64,000 nucleotides of DNA from Sympetrum striolatum (Eukaryota; Arthropoda; Insecta; Odonata; Libellulidae): NCBI GenBank assembly GCA_947579665.1, contig OX388345.1, forward strand, positions 72,283,454 to 72,347,453, read 5' to 3'. Below, in pieces: positions 11,372-24,480 of this stretch (its first letter is position 1; every line of letters begins with the position of its first letter). Made by a program: the position numbers and the translations under genes. Below the pieces are notes generated by a model. It did no database searches. It was not told the origin of the DNA and saw only the letters and a list, made by a program, of their open reading frames with translations.

Positions 11372-14300
11372 CAATATTCCAATGCAAATCTTTCGCAACG
11401 GTAAATCAATCCAAAAACACAGCAAACGAACCCTAATCCCCTCATACGCCGTAGCCGCAATTGCACACAGCAAAACGAGAACACAGTACAAACTCTTTTT
11501 GCGCTACGAACAATTAAACCCGCAGTTTTGTATCACCGCTAACTCGCTGCTATCATAATGAAGGCTCATTTTCCTGCGAAGTTCCACCCGTAAATACCCC
11601 CCGCGCGAACGTTTAAACCGGGAAATAAAAATTCTGAGAGATACACTAGAAAGAAGAATAGCAATTCTTTTCGCAAAAAAATGTTTTATGGCAATGGAAG
11701 CAAAGTAAACCTCCACGCAAAACAGTACTGGTAAGTAGCACTGTCCTCTTGTTTTAAATTGCCCCCTCCCTCTCATTGCGCTTTACAAACTTAACGACCA
11801 GCCGTGTCCCGCTAGAAATTAATACCATTGTCCTCGCCGCTTTTTTCCAACAGCGACTGGGCGTTTCTTTCCCCCCTCACGAACTACCTCTTCCCTCCCG
11901 TTCTCCGAACTGGAACTAAGGCCCTTAACATCCTTTCCCATGGACTTACAGTAAAAAAGATTTTCTTTTCCTAGCATTTGAATTTTGATCCTCATTGTGG
12001 GATGTTATATGCGATCGTTTGTCATCCTTAAATTCCTTGGGAAAGAGACTTTTGTTCGAAATATAAGGAGCGATTTAAAAACGAATCTGAAAATAATGAA
12101 CGTTACCCATATCGTTAGTGGGAAAGATAATTGCTGGGCAGGATTCCTTCCTTGTTCTATTATTATGAAGCAGGAATGCGCACTATTTTTACGGAGAGAA
12201 TAAATGCATTCTTATGCGATTCTCTGCTCGTGTACCGCACCACTAAGATCATTACAAAAGGCCAAAATATCTCGGAAAATCCAAAACGTAGTTAACAAAT
12301 TTAAATGAGTATTCTGACGTCAATTCAATTAAGTCTTTTAGAGGTAGGAAGTTAATTGGAGAAATAATTTAAACATCTCAATACTTACTCATAAACATAG
12401 CCATTAATGTATTTAAACAATGCTCTTCAAGAAACAATAATATTCAAGTTTTTGTCAAGAATTATCATTATAATAGTCAATTCTCCGAAAAATTATATTT
12501 AGAAAGTATTGTTGAGTAAATAGCTGGAATGTACAATTTTGAATGATATTAAAGTCTGAGTATCTGCCATGATCAAACGATTATCTAATTAGTGCCTGGT
12601 ATATAATTTTCCGATACAGACAGTTTATTTAAATAGAAATGGAAATGAACATAATGAATATATACTACATATGCAAGTTACAATATATGTATGGTATCAT
12701 GATGTGATAAATATATAATAGAGATGAAATTGGAAATTATGAAACAGCCATGTTGACAGGCTCATCATTCTATAATCCTTTATTTTACTGACAAGACATT
12801 AATTCAGTTTTTGAATGCTCATAGAAAAAGTGGGAATGCCTTATGATAATAAATTACTATTACAGTACTTGAATTTTGTACCACAGTTTACCACTTACAA
12901 TTAGGTATACTCAGAAACTTCCAAATTGGTATTCATACTATCGGAGAGACTTTAACGTAATAAAATACGTATCTTATTATCATGCAAGAAGTTGGAATGG
13001 TTACAATTTTTGAGGTGATCAGATGTTTCATTTGGTTACTTTTAGAACTTCCGTGATATAGCATAGGCCACGATTTTAAGAACCTCTTTTTCTCAATTAT
13101 GCCAAATTAAGTTAAAAAACCTTTTCCGGAGAGACGAGAAGAGTACGATACACAACTCCTTCCATAAGAATAATACAACGTTTTCGAATTAAAGAAAGGT
13201 GCCTCGTAGCACAGTTAAATTTCTGAAAAAGTAATTCCAAAACTTCTTAGGCTTCTCAGTGGCAGTTCTGCAGCATATCGCGAAGTTTCAAAACGTCGGA
13301 GTTCCTTCTTTTTCAACACTCGTTCCAAAGAAAGGTTGAAATTTCCAGAGGTGAGGAGAGTAATATACAAGCTATTTTGCAGCTCTTTAAAACGAAAAGA
13401 GCCAAATTTGTTTGTTGTTTTTTATCTCTCTGTGTGTTTAGAAAAGCACTCCCACTCAAATAAAGAAAGATACGGAGATAAAAAATATAGGAAAAATACT
13501 CGCGAGAAAGACCAAATGTTTCGCTGCCAACCTAATAAATGCTTTTTTCAGTTTAGCCCACTTTGGAAAGTAATTTGTCATACATAGAATGCGTCTACAT
13601 TTAAAATATTTTTCTCTTCTTCAACTGGGGACATGTGACATGAGGTGTTCACTCTACCAATCCCACTCTTTCAGTCGTGCCACAGATGGTATGTGTTCGT
13701 TCTAGGAAAGATGAGTTTTCACCGTTTGTTCTCACGTCTATCGCTTTTAAACGAACTGTATTACGTGGAATGACGGATCATTCGAGCTATCAGGGTGTCG
13801 CATGTTATGCATCGAGCATTCTTTTCTTTTCCAAACAAATTGCGACATTCCACATTGATTCCGGGAATACTGCTGTTGATTGTGTCACGAAACAAAACAG
13901 ATTTTTCCGAATTTTCTTCATACGTTTTCCCATTTTTCCAACTTTAATCAGGCTATTTTTTCTATTTCCATATTTTATGTTGTAGATCTCCTTTTTTATA
14001 TTCCTTTGCGAGAGTCTACCTTGTGCATCTTCCTTCTTGAAGTTAATCAGTTTAAATATCGTGATGACATGCGAGAATTTGCGAAACAGGTCCACATCAG
14101 CCTAATATTGCCGATAAAGGGATTATCAATATAATTATCGTTATAAGTGTTATCAAATACTTGGAAGTATACAATAATAACTCAATTTAATTATATTAAT
14201 CCACACATTTTTACTCTTTCCAAAAACTATTTAATTAAAAACAGACATATTTATAGCCACTAATATAAACAGAGTTATAATTACTAGATAGTTCAATTAA

Positions 14301-14639
14301 AACAATTAAACCTGACACCCAAAAATAAGATGATTAACGAAAATTAGTCTCTTGCAATGAATGTATATGCGGCCACTGATGGCTAAATGAGTCAATATGT
14401 AAAATCAAGGACTCCAAAAACCATCAACTTTTATTTTAACTTTGATTTTACATTTTGTTTTTAGTCTCTTGCAACTTTAAAATACATAAGTCAACCAGGA
14501 AAAGACGAACACAATTCGATAATAAAAGTAAGTAATAGATTGCTAAGGACAGAACATAAGATTTGGCAATGAGAAGGGAATGAATATGGCTCAATGTCAC
14601 TCTGAGTTAACACACTAAGAGTCACAATTCTGAGGAAAA
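11372..14639. other. Non-coding stretch, GC-richer at 11430-11950
   Basis: No gene is supported. The block at 11430-11950 is less AT-rich and open on both strands in several frames, as composition predicts. It carries a CTG|GTAAGT donor-like site near 11731 but no matching acceptor. The rest is AT-rich; direct copies of TTAGTCTCTTGCAA lie near 14346 and 14462. The plus-strand frame at 13677-13985 has no recognisable domain. Confidence 0.45.
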
Positions 14640-15080
14640 CTAAACCAGACTATAGAGGGCAGCGTTCAAGATCACGGAGGCACGTCGCATACGGCTGAGT
14701 GCCCATACCGAGCAAAGCACGTTATAGAGAGAAATAGAGAATCCGCTACTCTAGCCCCATATACGCACGGTGTGTGTTTTTCGCAACCAGTTGGAGCAGA
14801 CCCCTTGGCCTCGATTCCAAGTGCATCGCCGGCGAAATTAACGGCGGAGGATGCCATCGCTGGAACAATACGTCATCCCAGCTTCCGATTCCGACGGAAC
14901 GATCGCCTTGGCATCGGATCAGAGGGAAATTTAAGCGAAAAAATGCCGGTGGAAGGAGTCCAAGTGAGAGGAGTTTCCAGTCCCCAAATCCCTGTTCCAA
15001 GAATGTTAAGGAACTTGTAAAATTTTAAATTAACCGATGGAAGTCGGAATTCCCTTTGGAAGTTGAGATTCCGTTTCCTT
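14640..15080. other. GC-richer block with overlapping open frames
   Basis: Near 50% GC. Four frames of 61-84 codons overlap on both strands between 14672 and 15028. Mutual overlap on both strands points to composition, not coding. It could be a conserved non-coding or regulatory block. Confidence 0.35.
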
Positions 15081-17435
15081 CACGCAGCAGTGATCGAGAT
15101 TGTTCAGTGTAAAGAATAGATGCATACATATAGTTCCTAATGCCAATTTGAAATGAATACAATATTTTTAGCTATGGTTGCATAAACTACTTAAGATCTA
15201 ATATATGAAAGCTATTGAGTTGTGAGTGATGTTGTGTAATGGCATTAATTCTGGTCACACCTCATTAAAATCTACGAATTAAGTTATCTATAAGTGTCAT
15301 TTTCTTATCTTAATTGGTATTCTTCTCATAATGACTATCAACACAAGCAAACTCACTAACTTCTCATCTTGCCACCAGGAATCTCGGTGGTTGACGGCAG
15401 AGGGATTAAAGTTCACACTGTCCTTCAAGCTGATTGTGTTTCAGACAAACACAAACAAAGATATTATCCCGATACTTTCGATTCGGATAAAAGGACATTA
15501 TTTCCTTCGTTTGTCCTAAGTAATCTTCAAGTTATTAACCTTGCACATATCTTTCACCAATGTTAGCAAAGTTTTATACAGAAGGAATATATCGTTAATT
15601 TTTTACATCAATTAAAAGAGTGGCTCGATAGCGAAATATTTGCTGACAAAAATAAATTTTAAATGAAAAATATAGAAACAAAAATTCCGTAACTTAGTTC
15701 GCACCTGATATAGGGATTGTTTGAGGAAAAAAAATGATAGTACATACGTTAAAAACGAGCAAGAGAGGATGGCATTAATTCGAAGTTGAATTTGAACAGA
15801 AGAAGATATAAGCATAGGCAATTGCTGAAGATGGAATTCTAAACATATTTAGCGTTTACATCGAATGGAAAATCACGAGCAAATTTAGGAGCTTAATCTA
15901 AAATGCGTCTATGTTGACTAGACTACGATAGACTTCGAGTTGACTATGTTAGAAATATATCTATTGCTATTGTTTATCTTCAAAATTCAATATCTTCCCA
16001 ATTTTATTCCTATTATTTGGAGCCGATAATGTTCCATGAATACAAAACATGCTTTTTATATTCACAGCGGAGATTTCCTTCGTTGACATTTCAAACTAAA
16101 TAGAAAAAGGTACCCGATAAATCAATATCGACAGCAAAGGTGACCGGTTTCGTTTCTCAGGAAACTAAGACCAAATTTGTCGATATTATAAATATTCGAA
16201 ACAAAGGTTACTCAGAGGACGCATGATATCATATCGAGGACGTGGAAAAAATTCGAGGAAGAGAAAGCAAAGAAGGCGATGCATCCTGGAACGGACAAAA
16301 AACGGTTTCCTTAGCGGTGGACTTTAGAACGGGATCCTCCTTTAATTTATACCCTTATCCCTTTGTATAAAAAACTTCACCTTGAAGTCTCCTTAAACAT
16401 GAGGTCTGTGGGGTCTCAGCTTCTCTCGTAGAAAGAGATCTTCCAGTTCTACTCAGTCGAAGCGATGTCGTAAAAATTTAAAAACATAGAACTGAAACTG
16501 CTAGAGTGAGAACATCAGCTGTTGATATAGGGGCGGATCCAGAAGCCTTCCATGGGGAGAGGTTCAGTGTTATACCAAACACGTGTTTAGCTCAAAAAAC
16601 AATATTAGAAGCTGATTTCTTTCATAAACTGCTGAAATGCGATTTGTCATTAATAACGTAATAGATACGAAGCAATCGAAGATATAATTTGCAATTAACC
16701 ATTGGTTTAACCTTCAAAAGCAAATTGTTTGCGAAGAATAATCATCCACGAATGATCCCTCTATATCCACCAATTAATATCCTTATTTAAGAATTTGTCT
16801 ATTACTATCAGGAAGATTTGAATTTTTTTTAACTCCCTTTCTTTTTTCTTTCATGTGAGACTTTTCTTTACGTAGTTTACCCAAAATTTTTTAAATCCAA
16901 AAAGTGGTTTGTCTCTTTTTATTATTTTGCTTTCTTCTATCCTTACAAAATGACTAAGATCGTTCCGGCTGATTAAACTGGTAAACCTAAGCCAAACGAG
17001 AATATAAAATTTCACGATCCTCTGACATTTTTTACTTAAACATTTTCAACTCCAAGAGCAAACAAAATTTCAAAGTTAGCCTACATTTTTACACGTGTAC
17101 TCAATTTACATGTGAATTTTATTTCATATAACTGACGCGAATGTATGATCGTGCAGGAAACCTCAATAAAAACGTTTAAGCGATTTATTCCCATCAAGTA
17201 TGGAATCTGGTGAAGATTTCTGATTACGAAGAATTTGGTTATAACCAAATTTGAACTTTAAAACCCAACTCTAACCGGGGAAATTGATCTCTCGCCGGGA
17301 TAAAACCTGATACTGTTTCCAATTAAGGCAGACGTGCTACTAATTAAGGTAAGCGGGAGTCAGCGTAGAACTTAATATTTTAAGTTACTGTTGCTTGGCC
17401 TCGAATAGTTTTCATTTTGCGTTTCCCTTGGAAAA
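15081..17435. other. AT-rich non-coding stretch
   Basis: No gene is supported. A plus-strand frame at 15369-15566 follows a plausible acceptor (CTTGCCACCAG near 15378) and starts GISVVDGRGIKVHTVL, but it matches nothing I know and has no clear donor. Confidence 0.4.
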
Positions 17436-18140
17436 AGAGTATGCGACATTCGTCACACTAATGTGACACGTTTCGGACGTCACCAGCTTGAGAAGGCTTA
17501 GAGCACGATCGAGATTGAGAGATAACTCTTCGGGGGGGGGGGGGGGACAAAGGCCCGCCGACTTCAAAGGAACGAAGCAGAATTCGATTGGGAACTAACA
17601 CATGACAGAGAGAGTACTCTTCAATTGGAAAACAATCATTTTCTTTAATCGAAACGTCGCCTTTGAGACGCCGGATGCCCTTCGTAGTTAGCACTCCAAC
17701 CTCCACTAATTTCCACCAACATTTATCTTTTGTTATATATATATATATGATTCACCTTCAAGACAACCTTTCCACAATCGCTAAGTCAAAGAATGGTAGC
17801 GTCACATCTGGTGAGTGACAACCGAAGTTGAATCAACACGGGAGACATCTTGTTACGAGGTGACGTATCAATCTGCAAGACCCTTGGCGTTGATTATCCC
17901 GAAATTCAATTATCTCGGGCTTTATTTGTATCAATGGAGAGTTTCCGCCGGGTCCTTTGAAATATGCTATTGATGCATTCCATCTCCTCCCAAGACTCAA
18001 AGGGTTTCTTCCGCAGTTCCATCACGCGCTAAGAATGTCGGTGGGTTGGCGCCTCGCGTTTGCGCCGCGGAATCGCTAACCCTTAACATTTACCAAGGTC
18101 AATACCAGGAATCAAGATGGTGGTTTCCGAGAGGTGTGAC
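17436..18140. other. GC-richer block with G15 run and short TA array
   Basis: A homopolymer of 15 G at 17532-17546 is followed by (TA)8 at 17734-17749. The rest is unique sequence of mixed composition with no recognisable exon. Confidence 0.5.
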
Positions 18141-20929
18141 GTGATATATGACATAAGGAGTCTAACATTTTCTCTATGTAGATGACGTTATTATTATGCG
18201 GAAGATTCTGATGAGGCACACACATTCAAGCATGTGTAATGTCACCTTTAAGGCAATCTTAAAGAAGAGCTTATGGTAACTAAATAGTATTTTCATCTCA
18301 TCAAAAAGCTCATATTTACCTCGAAATCTCCAAAGTAAAACTGAGAAAACTACAATCATTAGGTACTTTATGCATGTATTCCGACAGCTGATGGAATTTG
18401 CACCTCTGTCTCAACCGATTATCGAACCCGAGATAGCTTTCCCCATAGGCGAAAGCCCTACACACTTGGTTATCATGAGGCCTAAAAAATTACAATTACT
18501 CATTAATTGCACAGTGAGGTTTTCCACTTATCCCCCGCGATTTTATTTTATTTTCTTTACGAACTTTTTCAATATAAAATTAAAGGAATTATCTTCTGGA
18601 AAAGCATAATAGTGTCACGTAAATTATAGCTCGGAACGACTTATTTTATTCTATCAAACGAAGAAAAATATGAATTAAATACAAAGAAACAGTATTTTCT
18701 TTTGGATAATTTTATAGGAAGAATATCCAAGCTGTAGATCATTCTATAACAGAGTTTCAGGATTCTGCGAATTTGGAGCTGGAGGAATTAAGCTGTTATC
18801 CAAACTTAAGAATTCGGAGAATATTTTAACGTGTAAACAAAGATCTCAAGACTTAGTTCCATATTTCCCAAAACATGAACAACAAATTACAATGAGCTTT
18901 CAATTTCTGCTCATCCAAAGAGGAATCTGATTCCCACGAATGGCAAACACAGACAATGAAGCGGTTTTCTCGAAATGACTGAGGTAACGAAGAATAAATC
19001 TATACACTCTTGCTATACAAAGGAAATATGGAACCAAACCAATCATCTCCAGTGAATAACCCTCAAAGCCCCAAGTTACTTCATCAAGTTCAGATTCAAC
19101 TCGAACAGAAAGGCATTTCTCGAAACAACAATCTTTCAAACATTCTCTTCCACGTATACTGCTAAAGTTTTAAAGAAATCCCTCCTTCTTTTTGTTCATA
19201 AGTTTAGGAGAAATATAGTCGACTGATCGTCACGCAGTAAAGTGACAGTATGTTTGGCCGACAACTTTTAGATTAACTAAGACGAGGCAAGTTACAAATA
19301 CTTATTTTTAGTTACTACAACTCTCTTTTCAGTTTAGCGTTAAGTAAAAATCGAATACGGGATTGGCATTCAATATCTGAACATGGTAGCTTTGATTCGT
19401 AAAAAAACTACGCTCTTATAAGTTTGCCAATGACCATCATCTTATAGTTTCTATTCAGCTCCAGAGCACTTTTGTATTCTTGGAAGAAGTTTCCACAACT
19501 CTCTGCTGCAGCGAAACTTTGGCTGCGTTACATTATTTTCTTTCCCGAGAATCCTTCACGAAGATTAAAATTAATAAGCATTCTTCGCAGAACTATGTCC
19601 AATTCTAAGTTGCTTTACTTTTCGTGTTTACCGACGGCTGTTGAAATTTTCAACCAGAAACTGAATTTGAACGGAAAAAGACACTGTTGTCAAAGGAATT
19701 CCATCGCATCGCAGAATCCCTTGCAATTTCCGGCATCGTGAGGCGAAAAAAGTCTAAGTTACCATCCTGCAGGCGGCTTTGTGCCAGACTGCGGAAAAAC
19801 TAGAAAGGCAGAAAGATGAAATGATTGAGACATTGGATGGAATCCGAGCGATTTTCCTCCTTTGGCTTCCGAAGAAGCGGAGGAATTGAGTTTAACGAAC
19901 CGACGCGGCGGGTATAGTGCGCCGTGAATCTTCAACTGATATCTTAGAGCAAACCTCGGGGTAGATGTATGCTATATTACGAAATACAACTAATTGAAGA
20001 GCCTCTTCTTGGTAAGAAAATTTATCGCCGATGTTCATAGGGGAAAGTTTCTGAGTGCTGCATACTTTTAAAGATATTCATCTACCAATAAATTGTGCAA
20101 AAAAAGATTGAGTGAGTAAAGAAGACAGCTACTAGATTAATGGCGATCGAGCCGTCCTAATAAATAGGTATTAAATTAGAATAATCAATGAAGAATATTT
20201 TAACTGAATCTAAACTTTGATGAGACAAACTTTTTCGTAAATGAATGATTTATAAAATATAACAAAATTTAGATAATTTTTCGCATACACATCTCAGGAT
20301 AGGAAGGAAATTAAAAAGTCAAAAAAATTTTAAAATATATGTATTAATAAAATTTATCGTCGTAAAATAAAAAATCAACTAACAAAATACAACTAACTAT
20401 ACCCACATACTTAATTCCATTTTCCTTAAACGAAATGAGCTTTCGAAGTGATTGAAAGATTTGAAGTTTAGCAGGGGAAAAATAAAAAATAAATTTCACA
20501 TTTTTATTTCTATCTATAGAAAATATTGTAAAATAAAACTTGTAAAAAGTGCGAAGTTCCGCTAATTTAAACTTTTTCCGTGAGCTATCATGACTAAAAT
20601 ATTATTTTAAAAAGAGCTGTAATGATTATAATTTATAAATGATTTAAATTAGTAAGGTTCCATTAATGTAAAATATACTACTTAAAGATGATATCAATGT
20701 GAGTAATGTAAAGTGTAAATGACAATCAAAAGATGATACGGATAAATAGATTTCCCTTGAAAAAGATGGAGAGAACCAAATTTATTTTTCACGCATGCTG
20801 CACAGATCACAACTGTCACCGATAGCAGAGACCTACCATTTGGATAACAAAAACATTTTAAGGGAATTCCATCCGGAGTAACTAACCAACGCGATGACAC
20901 TTCTGTCAGAACTGGCACCTATGGACAGG
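18141..20929. other. Non-coding stretch
   Basis: Mostly AT-rich, moderately GC-richer at about 19480-19960. An 89-codon plus-strand frame (19472-19741) follows acceptor-like TTTCTATTCAG but lacks a known domain or a clear donor. Nothing else is seen. Confidence 0.45.
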
Positions 20930-21420
20930 TAGGAGGAAAAGAGCAACAACCGTGATAGGCCGCAACTGTCGATAAGCGGAGCCACTGGCGCGCGCGGGAA
21001 AAAACTGGCGAAGGATCTCCGCGATAAGCGATTGGCGGAAAGAATGGCGTTGGGATCATGAGGGAGTCAAATGACACCGGGAAAATCACGAACGCCTAAC
21101 CTAACCGGAAGCTGTGTCGCAAGCGGTCTCTGTTGGTGACGACTGTTGGCAACGATAAAAGCGCGGGAGGACCGATGAAGGTGGCGCCTTTCAAGAGCAA
21201 CAATGGCGACGCATGGCAACCGGCGGAGCGGCAAAAACAGCCGCGCGAAAAATAAAGTGTTTCGACGGATTTCGGGAGCCGTCAAACATCCCTCGCGCGT
21301 CAGCGAAAGCGAGACGTGACGCGAGTGGGAAATCCGAGGGACTATTTCATCCTCCCGAAACGAAGGGCGATGATGTTTATGCGTCGGAATCAAATTCGTC
21401 CACAAGGGAATGAGAAAAAT
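20930..21420. promoter_or_regulatory. CpG-dense island
   Basis: Roughly fifty CpG dinucleotides in about 490 bp by eye, including CGCGCGCGGG at about 20989, in a window that is otherwise AT-rich and CpG-poor. It contains AGGTGGCGC at 21179-21187, which is the core of the insect CTCF motif, though the flanks match poorly. Overlapping frames of 149 codons (minus) and 66 codons (plus) follow from the composition. Such islands mark promoters or insulators in some arthropods. No TATA box or transcript start can be fixed from the sequence. Confidence 0.4.
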
Positions 21421-22374
21421 AAAACAATAAGATTTCACGCAGCAACCAATGGAGTGTGGACAAGAGTCAGAAAATGAATATCGGATCAGAGCTGCGAAAA
21501 TATTAGTCCGATGCACAAAGTCACGTCTAGAATATTAAGCGATGTAATTTGTTGCGTTCATGAGAAAATGAAATTATCAATATTTTAAAAGAGAAAATAA
21601 GGAACACGCCGCTGATTACAATACACATGGTATCATAAAGGATTCCATTCTCCTAAATTATGGTTGATTTCTACGCTGTTTTACGGTGAGAGAATGACGC
21701 TAAAAATTTTAACTCCTTTACCACGAAATCCAATTATATTTTTATAAGCATATCGAGATTATAACGGTGAAATCGACCCATAATATGGCCTGTTTGTTTC
21801 ATGAAAAAAGATGTGGCTGAAAACTTCAAGGATACCTATCAAAAATATCGTACATCAATTAATACCGATAAAAATGATATTTTTGCTACCCAAGTACCTA
21901 TTTTTACCACAATAAAAATGATAACATTTTAAGAACCAACTAAATAACGAAAATTCAGTAAAATGAGCACAAGGCTAGATAACCTTTCAATAAAACTACG
22001 CTAGCAAATGTTGTTGGCGTATAGTTATTTAAATGTGTTTGAAATATTTTTAAACTCCTAATCCTAATTCTGAGTAAAGCTGTCCATAAATTCCGGAAAT
22101 TGGCTAAAAAATTTACAAAAACACATCTCTAATTAAAAAATGAAAGTGCAATCCGATTTCCTACGAACTTGACTGCCTTATTTTCTACTGTCATAGCGTC
22201 ATTTTAAATTTCCACTTCCACTTCCTAGAATTAAATGAACTGTGAATTCTTTTCCTATGTGTCTTTGCAATTGCAGAGAAGTAACATCATCATTCCAAAA
22301 ACTGCCCCCGAGTTCTGTTAATGAAGTTCAACTTTAATGAATGATTCAACACGAATAGCGAGCTGGTTACTCAC
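21421..22374. other. AT-rich non-coding stretch
   Basis: Nothing gene-like. If the segment at 22375-22442 is an exon, this is the start of its downstream intron. Confidence 0.45.
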
Positions 22375-22442
22375 CACCAGCGAGCGAGCATCTTGATTGG
22401 CATGTCGACATTCACTGAGAGGCAGGAATTTAATTCACTCAC
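22375..22442 (-). CDS. Candidate 68-nt exon, or recursive-splice exon
   Basis: On the minus strand CCTTTTCCTTTCTATTTCAG is a strong acceptor, and CTGGTG|GTGAGTAACC is a strong donor 68 nt later. One frame is open across the whole segment: VSELNSCLSVNVD, then MPIKMLARW, then two bases (TG) of a split codon. The other two frames hit stops at once. The ATG at codon 14 could be a start codon if this is a first coding exon. The exon end phase fits the exon at 2308, where TG|G gives Trp. The first bases of the exon are GTGAGT, so the acceptor is also a perfect CAG|GTGAGT donor. That is the arrangement of a recursive splice site followed by a short recursive-splice exon. I do not recognise the protein. 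Confidence 0.4.
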
Positions 22443-22462
22443 CTGAAATAGAAAGGAAAAGG
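22437..22462 (-). promoter_or_regulatory. Juxtaposed 3' and 5' splice sites (recursive splice candidate)
   Basis: Pyrimidine tract, CAG, then GTGAGT with no base between: the zero-length-exon consensus described for recursive splicing of long insect introns. The junction is between 22443 and 22442 on the minus strand. Other AG|GT junctions in the window (near 24171, 32286, 43769, 57918, 63287) have a poorer tract or a poorer donor. Confidence 0.4.
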
Positions 22463-24480
22463 CGTTTTAGCAAGTTTTATCGCAGTAAAGCTAATTACAG
22501 CGAGAACATCAAATGTGATAAACAATTATACTACAATGGTAAACATAAATTATCAATAAAATAGAAACAATTAAAAATATCAATAACTATTAATATTAAT
22601 TAGATACAAAGCAGGAATATATTAAGCTTTGAGAGCATTTTCAATTAGTAATCATAAAAAATAAAGGAGGGATCAAATTATTCTTTAAAATGATCAATTC
22701 CTCAAAGCGTGAACTTAATAATATTTCTATTCCATAAAATTGAAACCTCAAATTTTATAATATTTTTTTAAAACTGATGTTGCCAAGTTTATGAAGGTTG
22801 GATGAAGTAAATAAAAATTGAAAATTTGTATGTATAATAGACTGATATATGTATCTACATACTCGTATGTATTTGAGCCTGCGGTAAGTAATTGGGATAT
22901 GCATGTACTTTATTTCAGCCTATCATTGCACTACCAATAACAACCAAATGAGCTGCATTTGTATACTATTTTATCCTCCATTAATACAGTGACCCTCTGA
23001 AAATTATATTTTCTAGAGATATAAAGGTCTCCAAAATTATCTTACATAAAATTAGTTAAAAAGCAAAAATAAAATTACATGTAACTTCTAAGTTTTCAAA
23101 ATCTCGGCCTTTGACCTTGTATAGCTTTCCATAAAAGAGAAATAACAGAACAAATTTTACCCCCTACCACAAACTTTAATGTAAAATTAATATTTTTATT
23201 TACATTAAATAAAATTGTGCGGTTACGAACAAAAGTTGTTCTTTGATTTCTCTATTCAACCTTAACGTCATCGCTCGAAATACAGGTTGTTTGACTGAGA
23301 TAGGTACAAAAAAGTATATAGAGTATAAAAGTATTATAGACAACAGCTACACGCATATGAGACATATATTCGCAGTCATGCCAATTTTCCGGGAAATGAA
23401 CGCAATGCTGAAGGTTGAGAATCCTTGATTGTGAAAGCCGTTAAAATAACGTGGCGTAGATGAGAAAAGTCCATTATTCTTTATTGATCGAAGACAAAAA
23501 AAAATAAAATTACCGCCGGGTAAAAAGTTGAAATTAAACCGAAACGGAATTCCGAGGTCCATGGAGCTACGAAAACTTGTTTAGAATAGAAACAAATCGA
23601 ATGAAGCGTGAACTCCAGGTTCAAGCAATTAATTAGTTGAAAGAGGGGCTAAAAATCAGAGCTATCAATTTTTAGATGCAACGTAATTGAATGACGCAAA
23701 AAGACCAAAAAACGAAAAATAAATTTACAACGTATGGCCCGTTGGTAACTTTTTGCTAGCGTAGATTTGAATAAAAAGGAAATCCTTAAAAATAATACGA
23801 TTTATTCTACGAGCAAGTCTTCCTCTCTGCGATATCTCCAGGAGAAAACTCGATAAACAATAGAACCGCAATATATTGGCAGGGAAATTATTGCACGATG
23901 AATGTAGGTTTTACACAAAAATTATCTAATTAAATGATCCATATTAAGATATAAATTAATGAGTCAAACGCCATAATACCTGTTGCTTATGCGTTTATAT
24001 TTCTTAAAAAATCATTAACAAGGGAAATGTTTAAAAAAGTAAAAACGTTTACATGACAAGGAATCGATTTTTTCCAACTTTCGAGCACATGTTCTGCTTG
24101 CAAAACTACCACACCTAGTCAAATCCACCCAATAATTAATTCTTTTTAATACGTTTCCGGAAAACTCACAGGTAAGTCAGAGGTCTGAACGAGAAAACTC
24201 GGAGGTACCAACCACCCTTTCGGCTGAATACTTTAAAGACCTTCCCTGACAAACTCAGCTTTTCCCCTATCCATAGAGATTCTCTTCTATAAATCATATC
24301 CTTACAGAAGTAAAAGAAAGATACCTTTCTGTTTATTCTGTACAAAAATACATGAAAAAATATACGAGTGTTCATCAAGATACGGTTGTAGGACCACATC
24401 GATAACTATCACACTATAAAAACTTTCGAGTACGTCATATTGAACCACAAAACCGAGGAAAAATCTTTCTCGACCGACAC
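22443..24480. other. AT-rich non-coding stretch
   Basis: No gene is supported. A consensus donor CAG|GTAAGT occurs on the plus strand at 24169-24177 but has no good pyrimidine tract or open exon in front of it. Confidence 0.45.

Noticed and set aside
21067..21516. A 149-codon minus-strand frame
   Set aside because: It lies in the CpG island, is arginine/serine-rich from CpG codons, and overlaps a plus-strand frame. Composition explains it.
24169..24177. Plus-strand CAG|GTAAGT as a recursive splice site
   Set aside because: The donor is perfect, but the preceding 30 nt are not pyrimidine-rich and there is no supporting exon.
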